A DNA stretch of 64,000 nt from JABDQW01 sp942492025 (GTDB lineage: Bacteria > Pseudomonadota > Gammaproteobacteria > SZUA-229). The notes below the pieces were generated by a model. It had not been told where the DNA came from. It was given only the letters and a program-made list of their open reading frames with translations, and made no database searches. Where the stretch lies: the NCBI GenBank assembly GCA_942492025.1, contig CALODJ010000012.1, forward strand, positions 434,001 through 498,000. The letters run 5' to 3'. This document shows, in pieces, positions 1 to 8,793 of the stretch; position 1 is the stretch's first letter; each line of letters begins with the position of its first letter. The translations under genes were made by a program, and so were the position numbers.

Positions 1-214
1 AGCGGCAGCACAGGGAGCAGACCAGGTCTTCCTTGCTGGAAAAATGGTTGTAGATCGTTCCCTTGGAATACTCGACCGCTTCGGCAATGCGTTCCATGGT
101 CAACTGGGCATAGCCGTGCTCGTGCAGCATGCGTTGTGCCGTATCCAGGATTAATTGTTCGCGTTGTTGGAACTCGCGTTGTTTCCTGGGCAAAGGGTCG
201 GTTTGTGCCAACAT
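1..214 (-). CDS. TetR-family transcriptional regulator (N-terminal part, cut by window edge)
   Basis: The first 71 codons read on the minus strand from an ATG at 214 and run off the left edge. They contain a TetR-type helix-turn-helix: a helix rich in Gln/Leu and Thr-Ala, then LTMERIAEAVEYSKGTIYNHF followed by SSKEDLV, the usual recognition-helix layout of this family. The ligand-binding domain is outside the window, so the effector and target genes cannot be named. A perfect 6+1+6 palindrome (TGACGCAGCGTCA, 227-239) lies just upstream and may be an autoregulatory operator. Family assignment is secure; function is unknown. Confidence 0.85.
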   Translation of the reverse strand, partial: MLAQTDPLPRKQREFQQREQLILDTAQRMLHEHGYAQLTMERIAEAVEYSKGTIYNHFSSKEDLVCSLCCR

Positions 215-226
215 GGAAGCATAATA

Positions 227-239
227 TGACGCAGCGTCA
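227..239. promoter_or_regulatory. Palindrome upstream of the TetR-type gene, possible operator
   Basis: TGACGC-A-GCGTCA is a perfect inverted repeat 12 bp upstream of the regulator start codon and 43 bp from the next gene's stop. TetR-type proteins commonly bind short palindromes in their own promoters. That this is the operator is inference. Confidence 0.35.
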
Positions 240-281
240 AAAAATGTCAACATGTATAAAAGTGGGACGATTGCCTGAAAA

Positions 282-911
282 TTAGATCGCGTCTGATTTT
301 TGCAGTAGTGCCGCCAGTCTTTCAGCGATAATCGCGTAACCATCGGCATTGGGGTGTATCTGGTCGGATTTGTGGGCGGCTTTTTGCAGCACATCGCTGA
401 GCACGCTATTTTCAATCGGCAGGCGATTGGCTTTCGCAAGTTCTGAATAAAATTGGGCGCTCGAAAGGAAGATGCCGTATTCGGGTACGCCGACCAGCAC
501 GACCTGGGCGCCGTGCGCCCGGCTAAGCTCGATCATTTGCTGGATGTTGGTTCTTGTCTGCTGCAGATCTAAACGTCGCAAGATATCATTGCCACCGTGG
601 CAGATGATCACCAGATCGGGCTGGTGCTGCCTCAACAGTGTCGGCAATCGCTGTAAGCCGCCAAGACTGATTTCGCCCGGCACACCGGCATTGATCACGG
701 TGCGTGAAATCAATGTTTGCAGGCGGGCAGGATACGCCTGTGCCTTGTCTGCGCCTTTACCCGATGTCAGACTGTCGCCAAAAGCCAGTATGATGGCATT
801 GTGTTCCAGGGGTTCGAGTTTGACTGATGGCTCGCAGCCGCTGATGACGAGGCAACACAACAACGCCAGGGTGTAAAACGGGCGCGCGCAGGCTATGGTT
901 TTTTGCAACAT
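282..911 (-). CDS. SGNH/GDSL-type esterase lipoprotein (TesA-like arylesterase)
   Basis: 209 aa. An N-terminal signal with lipobox LVISGC (Cys26) predicts an outer- or inner-membrane lipoprotein. The four SGNH blocks are present: GDSL with nucleophile Ser47, Gly80 in the APG-E type block II, GGND with Asn108, and the Asp183-x-x-His186 pair in the last block (SDQIHPNADGY). The family hydrolyses short acyl esters or thioesters and lysophospholipids (TesA/arylesterase group); the actual substrate is not predictable. The gene stands alone, with its start 17 bp from the divergent truD start, so the two share a short promoter region. Classic TesA is periplasmic with a cleaved signal; the lipobox here suggests membrane anchoring instead. 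Confidence 0.85.
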   Translation of the reverse strand: MLQKTIACARPFYTLALLCCLVISGCEPSVKLEPLEHNAIILAFGDSLTSGKGADKAQAYPARLQTLISRTVINAGVPGEISLGGLQRLPTLLRQHQPDLVIICHGGNDILRRLDLQQTRTNIQQMIELSRAHGAQVVLVGVPEYGIFLSSAQFYSELAKANRLPIENSVLSDVLQKAAHKSDQIHPNADGYAIIAERLAALLQKSDAI

Positions 912-928
912 ATCAAATAGTGTAGAGA

Positions 929-1981
929 ATGTCAGATTTCAGGCAAGACCAATTCGATCAATTAGCCCATGCCTATGCCATCCTGCCTGCCAGTGCGCGC
1001 TACAAGCAAACACCGGAGGATTTTATCGTTGTTGAGGAACTGCCATTTGCGTTGAGCGGAACTGGTGAGCACGCCTGGCTACAGCTGCGCAAAAGAGACT
1101 GTAACACCGATTGGGTCGCCGCGCGCATTGCCGAGCATGCTGATGTCAAAAAACATGCTGTGGGTTATGCGGGTCTCAAGGACCGTCATGCCGTGACAAC
1201 CCAGTGGTTCAGTGTACACCTGCCGGGCAGGGATGATGTTGACTGGAATGGCTTGAAGCTCGAAGGCGTGGAAATATTACAGATAACCCGGCATCAGCGT
1301 AAGTTGCAACGCGGAGCATTAAAGCGCAACAGCTTTACTATCCGGCTGCGTGAAATCCAAACCGGGACTGGCTGCAGCATCGAGCAGATAGCCGAACGTT
1401 GTGACCTGGTCAGGCAGCAGGGCGTACCCAACTATTATGGTCAACAACGCTTTGGCCATGATTTACTTAACCTGGTCCAGGCAGAACGGTTGTTTTCACG
1501 ACCGCGTACTCGTATTTCCAGGCATAAGCGCAGCTTGTATTTATCCGCCGCACGTTCGTGGCTGTTCAACACCATCCTGTCGGAGCGTGTCAGTCAGGGC
1601 AAATGGAACCGCCGTATCGACGGTGATGTGTTCGTGCTCGATGGGCGCAGTGCCTGTTTCAGGGATGATGGCTCGAGCGGTCTGGATCAGCGTCTGCAGC
1701 ACGGAAAGATTCACCCTTCTGCAGTGCTTTGGGGCGAGGGTCATTCGATGGCGTCCAGTCTTTGTGAAGCCATCGAAGCCGCAGTCGTCGATCGTTACCC
1801 GCTGTTCAAGCAGGGGCTGATCGATGCCAGAGTGCAGCAGCAGCGCAGGGCCATGCGTGTACGGGTGAATGATATCAAATGCCGGCAGCACGACGCGGAT
1901 CTGATGCTCACATTCAGTCTGCAGGCAGGAAGCTACGCAACCATGGTACTCCGTGAAATAATCCAATTAAATAAAATTTAG
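929..1981 (+). CDS. truD: tRNA pseudouridine(13) synthase TruD
   Basis: 350 aa, the usual length for TruD, which isomerises U13 of tRNA-Glu to pseudouridine. The family signature AGLKDRHAVTTQWFSV carries the catalytic aspartate (Asp85), and NYYGQQRFGHD is the second conserved block. The TRUD insertion domain occupies roughly residues 160-310. The ATG at 929 gives a standard N-terminus. In many gammaproteobacteria truD sits with ispF and surE; here it is between an esterase and accA, so that context is not kept. Confidence 0.96.
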   Translation: MSDFRQDQFDQLAHAYAILPASARYKQTPEDFIVVEELPFALSGTGEHAWLQLRKRDCNTDWVAARIAEHADVKKHAVGYAGLKDRHAVTTQWFSVHLPGRDDVDWNGLKLEGVEILQITRHQRKLQRGALKRNSFTIRLREIQTGTGCSIEQIAERCDLVRQQGVPNYYGQQRFGHDLLNLVQAERLFSRPRTRISRHKRSLYLSAARSWLFNTILSERVSQGKWNRRIDGDVFVLDGRSACFRDDGSSGLDQRLQHGKIHPSAVLWGEGHSMASSLCEAIEAAVVDRYPLFKQGLIDARVQQQRRAMRVRVNDIKCRQHDADLMLTFSLQAGSYATMVLREIIQLNKI

Positions 1982-2059
1982 ACAGATTGACGGGCGCATG
2001 AATTATTGACGTGCTATGATTGATCTAATTTATTCAAAAACAACGACATCCAACAGAAT

Positions 2060-3028
2060 ATGAATCCAAATTATCTCGATTTTGAACAGCCCGTCGCGGA
2101 ACTCGAAGCCAAGATTGAGGAACTGCGCTATGTCGGTGATGACTCCGAAGTCAATATCGGTGAAGAAATCAGCAAGCTGCAAGAAAAATCGCGCAATCTG
2201 ACCAAGTCCATATTCAACAAGCTCACACCCTGGCAGACCTCGAAGTTGGCGCGTCATCCGATGCGTCCATACACGCTGGATTACGTTGACCGAATCTTCA
2301 CCGAATTCGAGGAGCTGCATGGTGACCGCAGTTTTGCTGACGATCCAGCTATCGTTGGCGGTATCGCGCGTCTGGATGGCATGCCGGTGATGATCGTCGG
2401 CCATCAGAAAGGGCGCGACACCAAGGAGAACATCCGGCGGAATTTTGGCATGCCCAGACCCGAGGGCTATCGAAAGGCCATGCGTCTAATGAAGATGGCT
2501 GAGCGGTTTCGTCTACCGCTGCTGACCTTTATCGATACACCCGGCGCCTATCCGGGCGTTGATGCGGAAGAACGTGGTCAGTCTGAAGCGATCGCGCGAA
2601 ACCTGTTCGTGATGGCTGATTTGAAAACCCCCATCATCTGTACCGTGATCGGTGAGGGCGGCTCCGGTGGTGCCCTGGCCATTGGTGTTGGCGACCGGGT
2701 AATGATGCTCGAATACAGCACCTACTCGGTTATCTCTCCCGAGGGCTGTGCCTCCATTTTATGGAAGAGTGCGGAGAAGGCCGAGGAAGCAGCCGAAGCG
2801 ATGGGCATCACGGCCAAGCGACTGAAAGAGCTGAACCTGATCGACGATATCGTGCGCGAGCCCCTGGGCAGTGCCTATCGCGATATCGATACCACGGCAA
2901 GAAGCATCAAACAGGCTATCGTTACCGCACTCGAAGCTATAGAAAAAATAGGCATGGATGAACTGCTCGATCAACGTTACCAGCGTCTGATGTCCTATGG
3001 CAATTTCCTCAAGGAAGAAGCGTCTTAA
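2060..3028 (+). CDS. accA: Acetyl-CoA carboxylase carboxyltransferase subunit alpha
   Basis: 322 aa, matching the usual 315-325 aa AccA. With AccD it forms the carboxyltransferase that moves CO2 from carboxybiotin (AccB) to acetyl-CoA, giving malonyl-CoA for fatty acid synthesis. Conserved blocks include LHGDRSFADDPAIVGG, GHQKGRDTKENI, FIDTPGAYPGVDAEERGQ and GEGGSGGALAIGVGD (oxyanion loop). Its TAA stop shares one base with the ATG of tilS (TAATG), implying translational coupling; accA-tilS linkage is common in gammaproteobacteria. Confidence 0.98.
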   Translation: MNPNYLDFEQPVAELEAKIEELRYVGDDSEVNIGEEISKLQEKSRNLTKSIFNKLTPWQTSKLARHPMRPYTLDYVDRIFTEFEELHGDRSFADDPAIVGGIARLDGMPVMIVGHQKGRDTKENIRRNFGMPRPEGYRKAMRLMKMAERFRLPLLTFIDTPGAYPGVDAEERGQSEAIARNLFVMADLKTPIICTVIGEGGSGGALAIGVGDRVMMLEYSTYSVISPEGCASILWKSAEKAEEAAEAMGITAKRLKELNLIDDIVREPLGSAYRDIDTTARSIKQAIVTALEAIEKIGMDELLDQRYQRLMSYGNFLKEEAS

Positions 3029-4350
3029 TGGACCTGGGCGGACATTTCCAGCACTTACTGGGAAGTCTGCCGCTTGATTTATCCGCCCGTCACTGTGTCG
3101 TCGCCTATAGCGGCGGACTCGATTCCCACGTTTTAATGCATCTGTGCCAGACATCGGCCATGTTTGTGCGTGCGGTCCATGTTCATCACGGCTTGCAGCC
3201 GGAGGCTGACAGCTGGGACGATCATTGCAAACGGGTGTGCGCCCAGATGGATATCGCGTATCAATGTATCCGTGTTGACGCAGACCCGGGCAGAGGGGAG
3301 AGCCCGGAGGATGCGGCGCGTAATGCACGTTATCGTGCGCTTGAAAGGGAGCTGCGCTCTGAAGAGGTGTTACTCACTGCTCATCATCAGCAAGATCAGG
3401 CGGAAACCTTTTTACTGCAGTTGATGCGAGGTGCCGGCGCAGCTGGGCTGGCAGCGATGCCGACAATCAAACGATTTGGTCCAGGCTATCACCTGCGGCC
3501 CTTGCTCGGTGTCAGCCAGGAGCAACTGCGGCACTATGCCACAGCGCATCAACTGGTCTGGGTCGATGATCCAAGTAATGCAGACACCAGTTTTGACAGA
3601 AACTATATTCGAAAGGAGGTGATGCCAAAACTGAAGCACAACTGGCCGAACGCCGATCACGCCGTGTCACAGGCAGCCGCTTTGCAACAGGAGTCACTGC
3701 AGATCATTGAGGCGATGGCTGCGATCGACCTGTCTGCCGTCGCCGGCTTGCAGCCAAACAGCCTGTTGGTTTCTCGACTGATGCAGTTGCCATCGGCTCG
3801 GCAATACAATGTCTTGCGCTACTGGATCAATTGTGCCGGATTTGACAAGCCCAGGCGAAATATCTTGCAGGAAATCGTTGATAGCGTATTACCTGCAGCA
3901 GAGGATGCAACGCCGTTGGTGTTGTGGAATAACACCGAAATCAGACGTTACCATGATACGTTGTATCTATTGCCCGCATTGAACAGCCACGAAACGCATC
4001 GTGTCTACGCCTGGGATGGTGAGCGACCCCTATTGATCGATGCGTTGAATATGGAACTCAGGCTCGAACAGTCGCTGGGCAGGGGCTTGCAGCAAGATGC
4101 CATTGCGCGTGGACTGACGGTACGTTTCAGACAGGGCGGCGAACAGATAAGGCCCCATGGGCGCGAGCACACACACAGTCTGAAAAAACTGATGCAGGAA
4201 GCGGGTGTACCACCCTGGCAGCGTAACCGAATTCCGTTACTTTATGTCGGTCATCAACTGGTCTGCGTTTGCGGTTACTGGGTCGCAGACACGTTTGCTG
4301 TAGCGAAGGGCCAGCTGGGCTGGAATCCGGTGTGCACACAACGCCAATAA
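3028..4350 (+). CDS. tilS: tRNA(Ile)-lysidine synthase TilS
   Basis: 440 aa. TilS ligates lysine to C34 of the tRNA-Ile2 CAU anticodon, making lysidine so that AUA is read as Ile; it is essential. The PP-loop SGGLDS (residues 28-33) binds ATP. LLTAHHQQDQAETFLLQLMRGAG is the typical second motif, and WVDDPSNADTSFDRNYIR is the TilS-specific block. The C-terminal region (about 340-440, with RFRQGGEQIRPHG and LKKLMQEAGVPPW) is the TilS C-terminal domain. It overlaps the accA stop by one base. Confidence 0.97.
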   Translation: MDLGGHFQHLLGSLPLDLSARHCVVAYSGGLDSHVLMHLCQTSAMFVRAVHVHHGLQPEADSWDDHCKRVCAQMDIAYQCIRVDADPGRGESPEDAARNARYRALERELRSEEVLLTAHHQQDQAETFLLQLMRGAGAAGLAAMPTIKRFGPGYHLRPLLGVSQEQLRHYATAHQLVWVDDPSNADTSFDRNYIRKEVMPKLKHNWPNADHAVSQAAALQQESLQIIEAMAAIDLSAVAGLQPNSLLVSRLMQLPSARQYNVLRYWINCAGFDKPRRNILQEIVDSVLPAAEDATPLVLWNNTEIRRYHDTLYLLPALNSHETHRVYAWDGERPLLIDALNMELRLEQSLGRGLQQDAIARGLTVRFRQGGEQIRPHGREHTHSLKKLMQEAGVPPWQRNRIPLLYVGHQLVCVCGYWVADTFAVAKGQLGWNPVCTQRQ

Positions 4351-4461
4351 TCTCGCCTATTGCACGACATACTCTGGATTCAGCCCGCAACAGGCGGGTC
4401 AGTGGTCATGTGATGTGCCCGCGTGTAGGGTTATGTGGTTGGGTGCTTATCAACGCAGTAT

Positions 4462-4641
4462 TCAGTCACGCGGAATTGCCATTTGGGTGAAGTCGGGCAC
4501 CGATATGAGCGGCGGAGCAGGAGAGGGACGAACCTTACTGCCACCGGGGTGGCGGCTACGATCTGCTGGCGACTGACCAGTATACGCAGGCCGCGTTCCA
4601 AGCGGTTTTTTGCTGGTGAGTTTGGTTTCATTTTCATCCAT
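4462..4641 (-). CDS. Possible small Pro/Lys-rich protein
   Basis: A 59-codon open frame begins ATG at 4641, with AGGAG four bases upstream, and stops at TGA 4462-4464. The product starts MDENETKLTSKKPLGTRP and is hydrophilic, proline-rich and probably disordered, with no membrane segment or recognised motif. It is the best coding candidate in the 869-bp gap between tilS and the GyrI-like gene. Without homologues it may be a chance frame. Confidence 0.3.
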   Translation of the reverse strand: MDENETKLTSKKPLGTRPAYTGQSPADRSRHPGGSKVRPSPAPPLISVPDFTQMAIPRD

Positions 4642-4907
4642 CTGACTCCTGGTAAAGGGGGTATCATTTCAGGGCGGTGTCGTGGCTACCTGCTGCTGCA
4701 CAAACACGTCAACCACTGAATTGGATATGCAAGATTCATGCAGAGAGTGAAAACCTAAATAAATACAAACGCTTGGATTCAAACTGAAGCGGATCAGACG
4801 TGAAAAAGTGTAAACTGGGGCAGACCGCGTACGGGAAATTTTACAGTATGGTGATCAATTGCATGATGGATTACCAGTATCGAATCCGGCAAGCCATGAC
4901 AGCCAGG

Positions 4908-4984
4908 CGGTAGGGTGCGCCGTGCGCACCGGGATCAGTTAATTGATATCAGCATCATGCTGCACACGGCGCGCCCTGCCGTCT
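4908..4984. repeat. Interspersed hairpin repeat, family A (copy 1, diverged right arm)
   Basis: The left arm TAGGGTGCGCCGTGCGCACC (4911-4930) is followed about 30 bp later by a diverged right arm (4962-4981). Better-preserved copies occur near 38.6, 53.5 and 60.2 kb. It is a small non-coding hairpin element with no ORF. Apart from this repeat and the small frame at 4462-4641, the 4351-5219 gap shows nothing I recognise. Confidence 0.8.
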
Positions 4985-5219
4985 AAGGAATTAATTTTGT
5001 TTGATCTATTGAGTTATGCAGGCCGCAGAACTCGATAAATTTACAATATTCGCTTTTAAATATAGTTGCCTGTTACGGATGATTTCATTGGGCGGTTTCG
5101 ATTTTGCGTTGCTCGCACGGGTGTTATGGACAACAGATGTTTATCCAGATGTGCACGAGAAGCCGCCTTGAGCTAATCAACACTGACAGTCGAGGCGAAT
5201 CTGTGTAGGGTAATGAGTT

Positions 5220-5714
5220 ATGCAATGTAAAGAACCTGAATTAGCCGAGCTGCCAGAGCGCCTGGTTGCATGTGTTTCGTATACGGGAAACTATATCGGC
5301 AATACCGCGCTGTTTGAGCGACTGTTCACCCGGCTGGGAAGTTGGGCAAATGAGAAGGGACTGTTCACTGCGGAGACTGTGTTTCTATCTTCCTATGAGA
5401 ATGATCCGAGGACGACACCGCCGGATGACCTCAGACTGGATGTGTGCATGAGCATACCTGCGGGTACCGAAGTTGATCATGATATTCAGCGCAAAATGTT
5501 ACCCGGTGGAGCCTATGCTGTGATGCGCGCGGAACTCACGGGCGCTGAGGAATATGAGGCCGCGTGGAATGACATCGCATCATGGGCGGAGCAGCAGGGG
5601 CATCCGGCAGATCTGTCGCGGCCGTGTTACGCAATATATCTGAACAATCCGGAAGAACATCCACAGAAGCATCAGATTCTGGATATCTGTCTGAGTGTGA
5701 CACCGATTGCCTGA
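5220..5714 (+). CDS. GyrI-like small-molecule-binding domain protein (SbmC family)
   Basis: 164 aa, close in size to E. coli SbmC/GyrI. The sequence matches the GyrI-like/AraC effector-binding fold: an initial strand LVACVSYTGNY, a central LRLDVCMSIPAG, PGGAYAVMRAELTGAEEYEAAWNDI, and a final CYAIYLNNPEEHPQKHQILDICL. No DNA-binding helix-turn-helix is attached, so this is the stand-alone form. Stand-alone members either inhibit gyrase or bind and hydrolyse small cytotoxic molecules; which applies here is unknown. It is monocistronic and ends in a shared bidirectional terminator. Confidence 0.85.
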   Translation: MQCKEPELAELPERLVACVSYTGNYIGNTALFERLFTRLGSWANEKGLFTAETVFLSSYENDPRTTPPDDLRLDVCMSIPAGTEVDHDIQRKMLPGGAYAVMRAELTGAEEYEAAWNDIASWAEQQGHPADLSRPCYAIYLNNPEEHPQKHQILDICLSVTPIA

Positions 5715-5814
5715 CATTAACATGCAAGCCGTGAATTTATTCACAGCGTGAACCGTGCGACTGTGTCTGTTATCTGAATTGATCCGGGCATGATCAGAAA
5801 GACAAATAAAAAAA

Positions 5815-5843
5815 CCCCGCTGCTCGCTAAAGCCGCGGGGTCT
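5815..5843. terminator. Bidirectional rho-independent terminator
   Basis: ACCCCGC and GCGGGGT form a 7-bp GC stem around a 14-base loop. An A-run on the left and T-rich sequence on the right mean it can end transcription from both convergent genes, the GyrI-like gene (+) and the BI-1 gene (-). Confidence 0.85.
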
Positions 5844-5865
5844 TTATTGCATGAATAGCTATAAC

Positions 5866-6528
5866 TTATTCGTCGCCACCAAATGCCGTCAGCAGGTGCA
5901 GCAGGCTCAGGAACAGGTTATATATACTGATATAGAGTGTTACCGTGGCCATGATGTAGTTGGTCTCACCGCCGTGGATAATCTCGCTGGTCTGATACAG
6001 GATCAGGCCTGACATCAGCAGCACAAACATGCCGGAAACAGCCAGTGACAGTATCGGCATCGAGAATACCATCGCGGCGATGCCACCGAGGAAAGCGACC
6101 AGGATGCCAACCATAAGGAAGCCGCCCATGAAGCTGAAATCCTTTCGGCTGGTCAGTGCGTAGCCAGACAGTGCCAGGAAAATCACACCCGTACCGCCTA
6201 GTGCGGTCATTACCATTTGACTGCCGTTAGCTGTGGCAAGGTAAAAATTGAGTATTGGACCGAGTGTCAATCCCATGAAACCGGTGAGCAGGAACACGAA
6301 CAGAAGTCCGAGTCCACTGTTGCTGAATCGGCTGGTTGCAAATAACAGCCCGAAATATCCAACCAGTGTCAATATCGGATTAAACGGTGGCAGGTTCATG
6401 ACCATCGCAATACCCGCTGTTGCCGCACTGAATAACAGTGTCATTGCCAGCAGGGTATAGGTGTTTCGCAGAACCTTGTTTGTAGCAAGAATCTGTGATT
6501 CTGAACGGGTTGCAGTTATCTGTTGCAT
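5866..6528 (-). CDS. Bax inhibitor-1/YccA family membrane protein
   Basis: 220 aa with about seven hydrophobic transmembrane segments and a short charged N-terminus (QQITATRSESQILATNKVLRNTYTLLAMT), typical of BI-1/YccA proteins. YccA of E. coli interacts with the protease FtsH; YetJ-type members are pH-sensitive calcium leak channels. The terminal block SLYNLFLSLLHLL-type (here ISIYNLFLSLLHLLTAFGG) is well conserved. AGGA lies 8-10 bases upstream of the ATG. Role in this cell: membrane homeostasis, inferred from family. Confidence 0.92.
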   Translation of the reverse strand: MQQITATRSESQILATNKVLRNTYTLLAMTLLFSAATAGIAMVMNLPPFNPILTLVGYFGLLFATSRFSNSGLGLLFVFLLTGFMGLTLGPILNFYLATANGSQMVMTALGGTGVIFLALSGYALTSRKDFSFMGGFLMVGILVAFLGGIAAMVFSMPILSLAVSGMFVLLMSGLILYQTSEIIHGGETNYIMATVTLYISIYNLFLSLLHLLTAFGGDE

Positions 6529-6656
6529 GTTTGTTTCCTGTTTAAATTAACGATTGTTAATAATTATATGTATAGACGGCAACGTTGCCATCAAGTTCCG
6601 GCTGAAAAAGTATATCAGGCCCAATCCTGGGTAGGCCCTTATTTATTTTATGGGTA

Positions 6657-8090
6657 TTATTTACCCGAATACAACGCGGAACCTCTTTGTGATTGTTGTG
6701 GCCCGATTGTACTGCTAGCACGTTTCTTGCCGACGTCCTGCAGTCCGTATTGTTTGAGTTTGCGGTACAGCGTGCGTTCACTGATCTTGAGGATTTCGGC
6801 CACCTTCGAACGATGGCCGTTGAACTGCATTAGCAGTGAGCGGATGTGCTCAGATTCCAGCTCGCTCATTGAGCGTTTGCCATAGGTGTCTTCGCCGTTA
6901 CGCGAATAGTTACGTCGATCCGCTAACGGGTTCTGGTTAACATCAGCAAATTCATCAAGTTCGAGCAAGTCGGCTGTGATGATGCCGTTGGTCGAGAGTG
7001 CAGCCGCTTTTTGCAGTATGTTCTGCAGCTCCCTGATATTACCCGGATAATCATACCGATGCAGTATATCGAGTGAATCCTGAGTGATTTTGCACTGGAT
7101 ATTATTTCTGGTTGTCAATCGCTTGATCAGCGCTTCAACCAGGGCGGGTATATCCGCCCGGCGTTCTCGCAACGGTGGTATGGTGATGGATATGCCGGCA
7201 ATGCGGTAGTAGAGGTCTGCGCGAAAGGTGTTCTCTTCAACCATCTTGCGCAGATTGTTATGTGTTGCACAGACAACACGAATATCGGCGGATACATCCT
7301 CATGGCCACCTAGATGGCGAAACTTGCCGCTCTCGAGCACTCGCAACAGTCGACTCTGGATAGACAGAGGAATGTCGCCGATTTCGTTGAGAAACAGCGT
7401 GCCACCGTTTGCATCTTCAATCAAGCCGTTGCGCCCGTCAACAGAACCGTTATACGCGCCAGGCTCATAGCCGAATAACTCGATCTCAAACATGCTCTCT
7501 GTGATCGCAGAGCAGTCGATAGAGACAAAGGCCTTGCCGCTGCGTGTCGATTTGTTGTGGGTAAATTCTGCGGCCATTTCCTTACCTACACCGCTTTCAC
7601 CGTTGAGCAGAATGGGCGCGTCGGATTTGGCTGCATTGGAGATTTCCTCGATGCAGGCCATGAAGGCGGGTGAACTGCCAAGCATATGTTGCTCGTCGCA
7701 GCAGAGTTCATGAGCTGTGGCTATCGGAAACACAGATTCACCCAGATATAACCTGCCATCCGCTCCTCGGATGGGCGATCCTTTAATGCGGACATGCTCG
7801 GCCTGTTTGTTCTGATCAAAATGAATGTGCAGAACCTGGTGGGGCTGGCCGGTCTCGAAGACCTTCTTGTGCGGGCAGTCTTCACCATTAAGATGGCAGG
7901 GCGAGTCTAAATGGTGGGAAACCTCGTGGCATTTCCGGCCGACTATCTCTGCAGGGTCTACGCCATATGCGTCGCTATAAGCCCGATTTGCCGCAACAAT
8001 CGTGTAATTTTCGTCGATGACAACAAAAGCATTGTCATGAGCGTCGATAATCGATTGAAGCTCGATGGGTGTCGCACCGTTATCTTTCAT
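6657..8090 (-). CDS. PAS-AAA+-Fis regulator of the sigma-54 activator family, with altered GAFTGA and Walker B motifs
   Basis: 477 aa. A PAS domain (about 10-125) contains a Cys/His-rich stretch (Cys54, His55, Cys65, Cys72, His74), followed by the AAA+ sigma-54 interaction domain (about 135-365) and a Fis-type HTH near 425-450 (HRSKVAEILKISERTLYRKL). Walker A GESGVGKE (164-171) and the arginine-finger region FRADLYYR (289-296) are intact. The loop that contacts sigma-54 reads GAYNGS (211-216) instead of GAFTGA. Walker B reads LFLNEIG, with Asn235 where Asp is usual. The protein may therefore be a poor or non-canonical sigma-54 activator, like HupR- or TyrR-type relatives. About 27 residues of unusual tail follow the HTH. 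Targets are unknown. Confidence 0.88.
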   Translation of the reverse strand: MKDNGATPIELQSIIDAHDNAFVVIDENYTIVAANRAYSDAYGVDPAEIVGRKCHEVSHHLDSPCHLNGEDCPHKKVFETGQPHQVLHIHFDQNKQAEHVRIKGSPIRGADGRLYLGESVFPIATAHELCCDEQHMLGSSPAFMACIEEISNAAKSDAPILLNGESGVGKEMAAEFTHNKSTRSGKAFVSIDCSAITESMFEIELFGYEPGAYNGSVDGRNGLIEDANGGTLFLNEIGDIPLSIQSRLLRVLESGKFRHLGGHEDVSADIRVVCATHNNLRKMVEENTFRADLYYRIAGISITIPPLRERRADIPALVEALIKRLTTRNNIQCKITQDSLDILHRYDYPGNIRELQNILQKAAALSTNGIITADLLELDEFADVNQNPLADRRNYSRNGEDTYGKRSMSELESEHIRSLLMQFNGHRSKVAEILKISERTLYRKLKQYGLQDVGKKRASSTIGPQQSQRGSALYSGK

Positions 8091-8184
8091 GACAAAATAA
8101 CCTTATTGTGTGTGCCAGTTTGGCTGATTTTGAATCAATGCCCCGTGAACAATAATCGCTGATCATTATAAATCAAGTACTTAG

Positions 8185-8253
8185 TGATCTGACAGATCTG
8201 TCTGTTTGTGATGACACGAAACTAACGTCTCATGTTGATCTGTCAGGTCTGCA
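8185..8253. promoter_or_regulatory. Paired TGATCTG-CAG-TCTG repeats upstream of the PAS/AAA+ regulator
   Basis: Two related 18-bp boxes, starting at 8185 (TGATCTGACAGATCTGTC) and 8236 (TGATCTGTCAGGTCTGCA), lie 51 bp apart and 95-150 bp upstream of the regulator start. The first contains the perfect palindrome GACAGATCTGTC. The arrangement resembles paired enhancer sites, but binding is inference. The rest of the 538-bp gap up to the tRNA shows nothing I recognise. Confidence 0.35.
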
Positions 8254-8628
8254 ACTCTCCTATATATAGTCAGCATGGGTCGTGAGTTCAACTTATTCAA
8301 GCTTTATTATGGACAAGCGAAAGCATGACTAGTTCTGCGGCACATTTGTCATCGAACGTCAAGCACCTGGATTGCTATTGCCCTATACAATTTTTTCAGG
8401 CGATGCATTCACCTACAGGCAGCAATCACACTGTTGAGCTGCTTGCTCGTGACTGGTGGTAACTAACACGGTGTGGCTGTGACCAACTATGGCGTTAATT
8501 GGATTGAAACAACTGATAATTCGCGTATGATAGCGCTCTTCACGATGCCCGGCGTAACGCGGTGGGAACCACCGCTTGAGACCAGGCAGATATTCAAAGT
8601 AGCGAATAAATAATAGACAAACAGATTT

Positions 8629-8716
8629 GGAGAGGTGGCTGAGTGGTCGAAAGCGGTGGTCTTGAAAACCATTGACTCGCAAGGGTCCGGGGGTTCGAAT
8701 CCCTCCCTCTCCGCCA
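8629..8716 (+). tRNA. tRNA-Ser(UGA)
   Basis: A class II tRNA of 88 nt including encoded CCA (8714-8716). Acceptor arms GGAGAGG and CCTCTCC pair perfectly and G73 is the discriminator. The anticodon TGA is at 8663-8665 in loop CTTGAAA, closed by GTGGT/ACCAT. There is a variable arm, and the T-loop contains GGTTCGAATCC. It reads UCA and wobble serine codons. Confidence 0.97.
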
Positions 8717-8753
8717 AATAACAAAAGGGCCTTTTTGGCCCTTTGTTATTTGT
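8715..8753 (+). terminator. Rho-independent terminator after tRNA-Ser
   Basis: A long near-perfect inverted repeat around a TTTTT loop (AGGGCC/GGCCC core extended by AT pairs to CAAATAACAAA/TTTGTTATTTG) begins at the tRNA CCA end. Confidence 0.75.
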
Positions 8754-8793
8754 GGTGAGTGGCGAGTGAGAAATGCGAGTGAGGAGATAGGGT

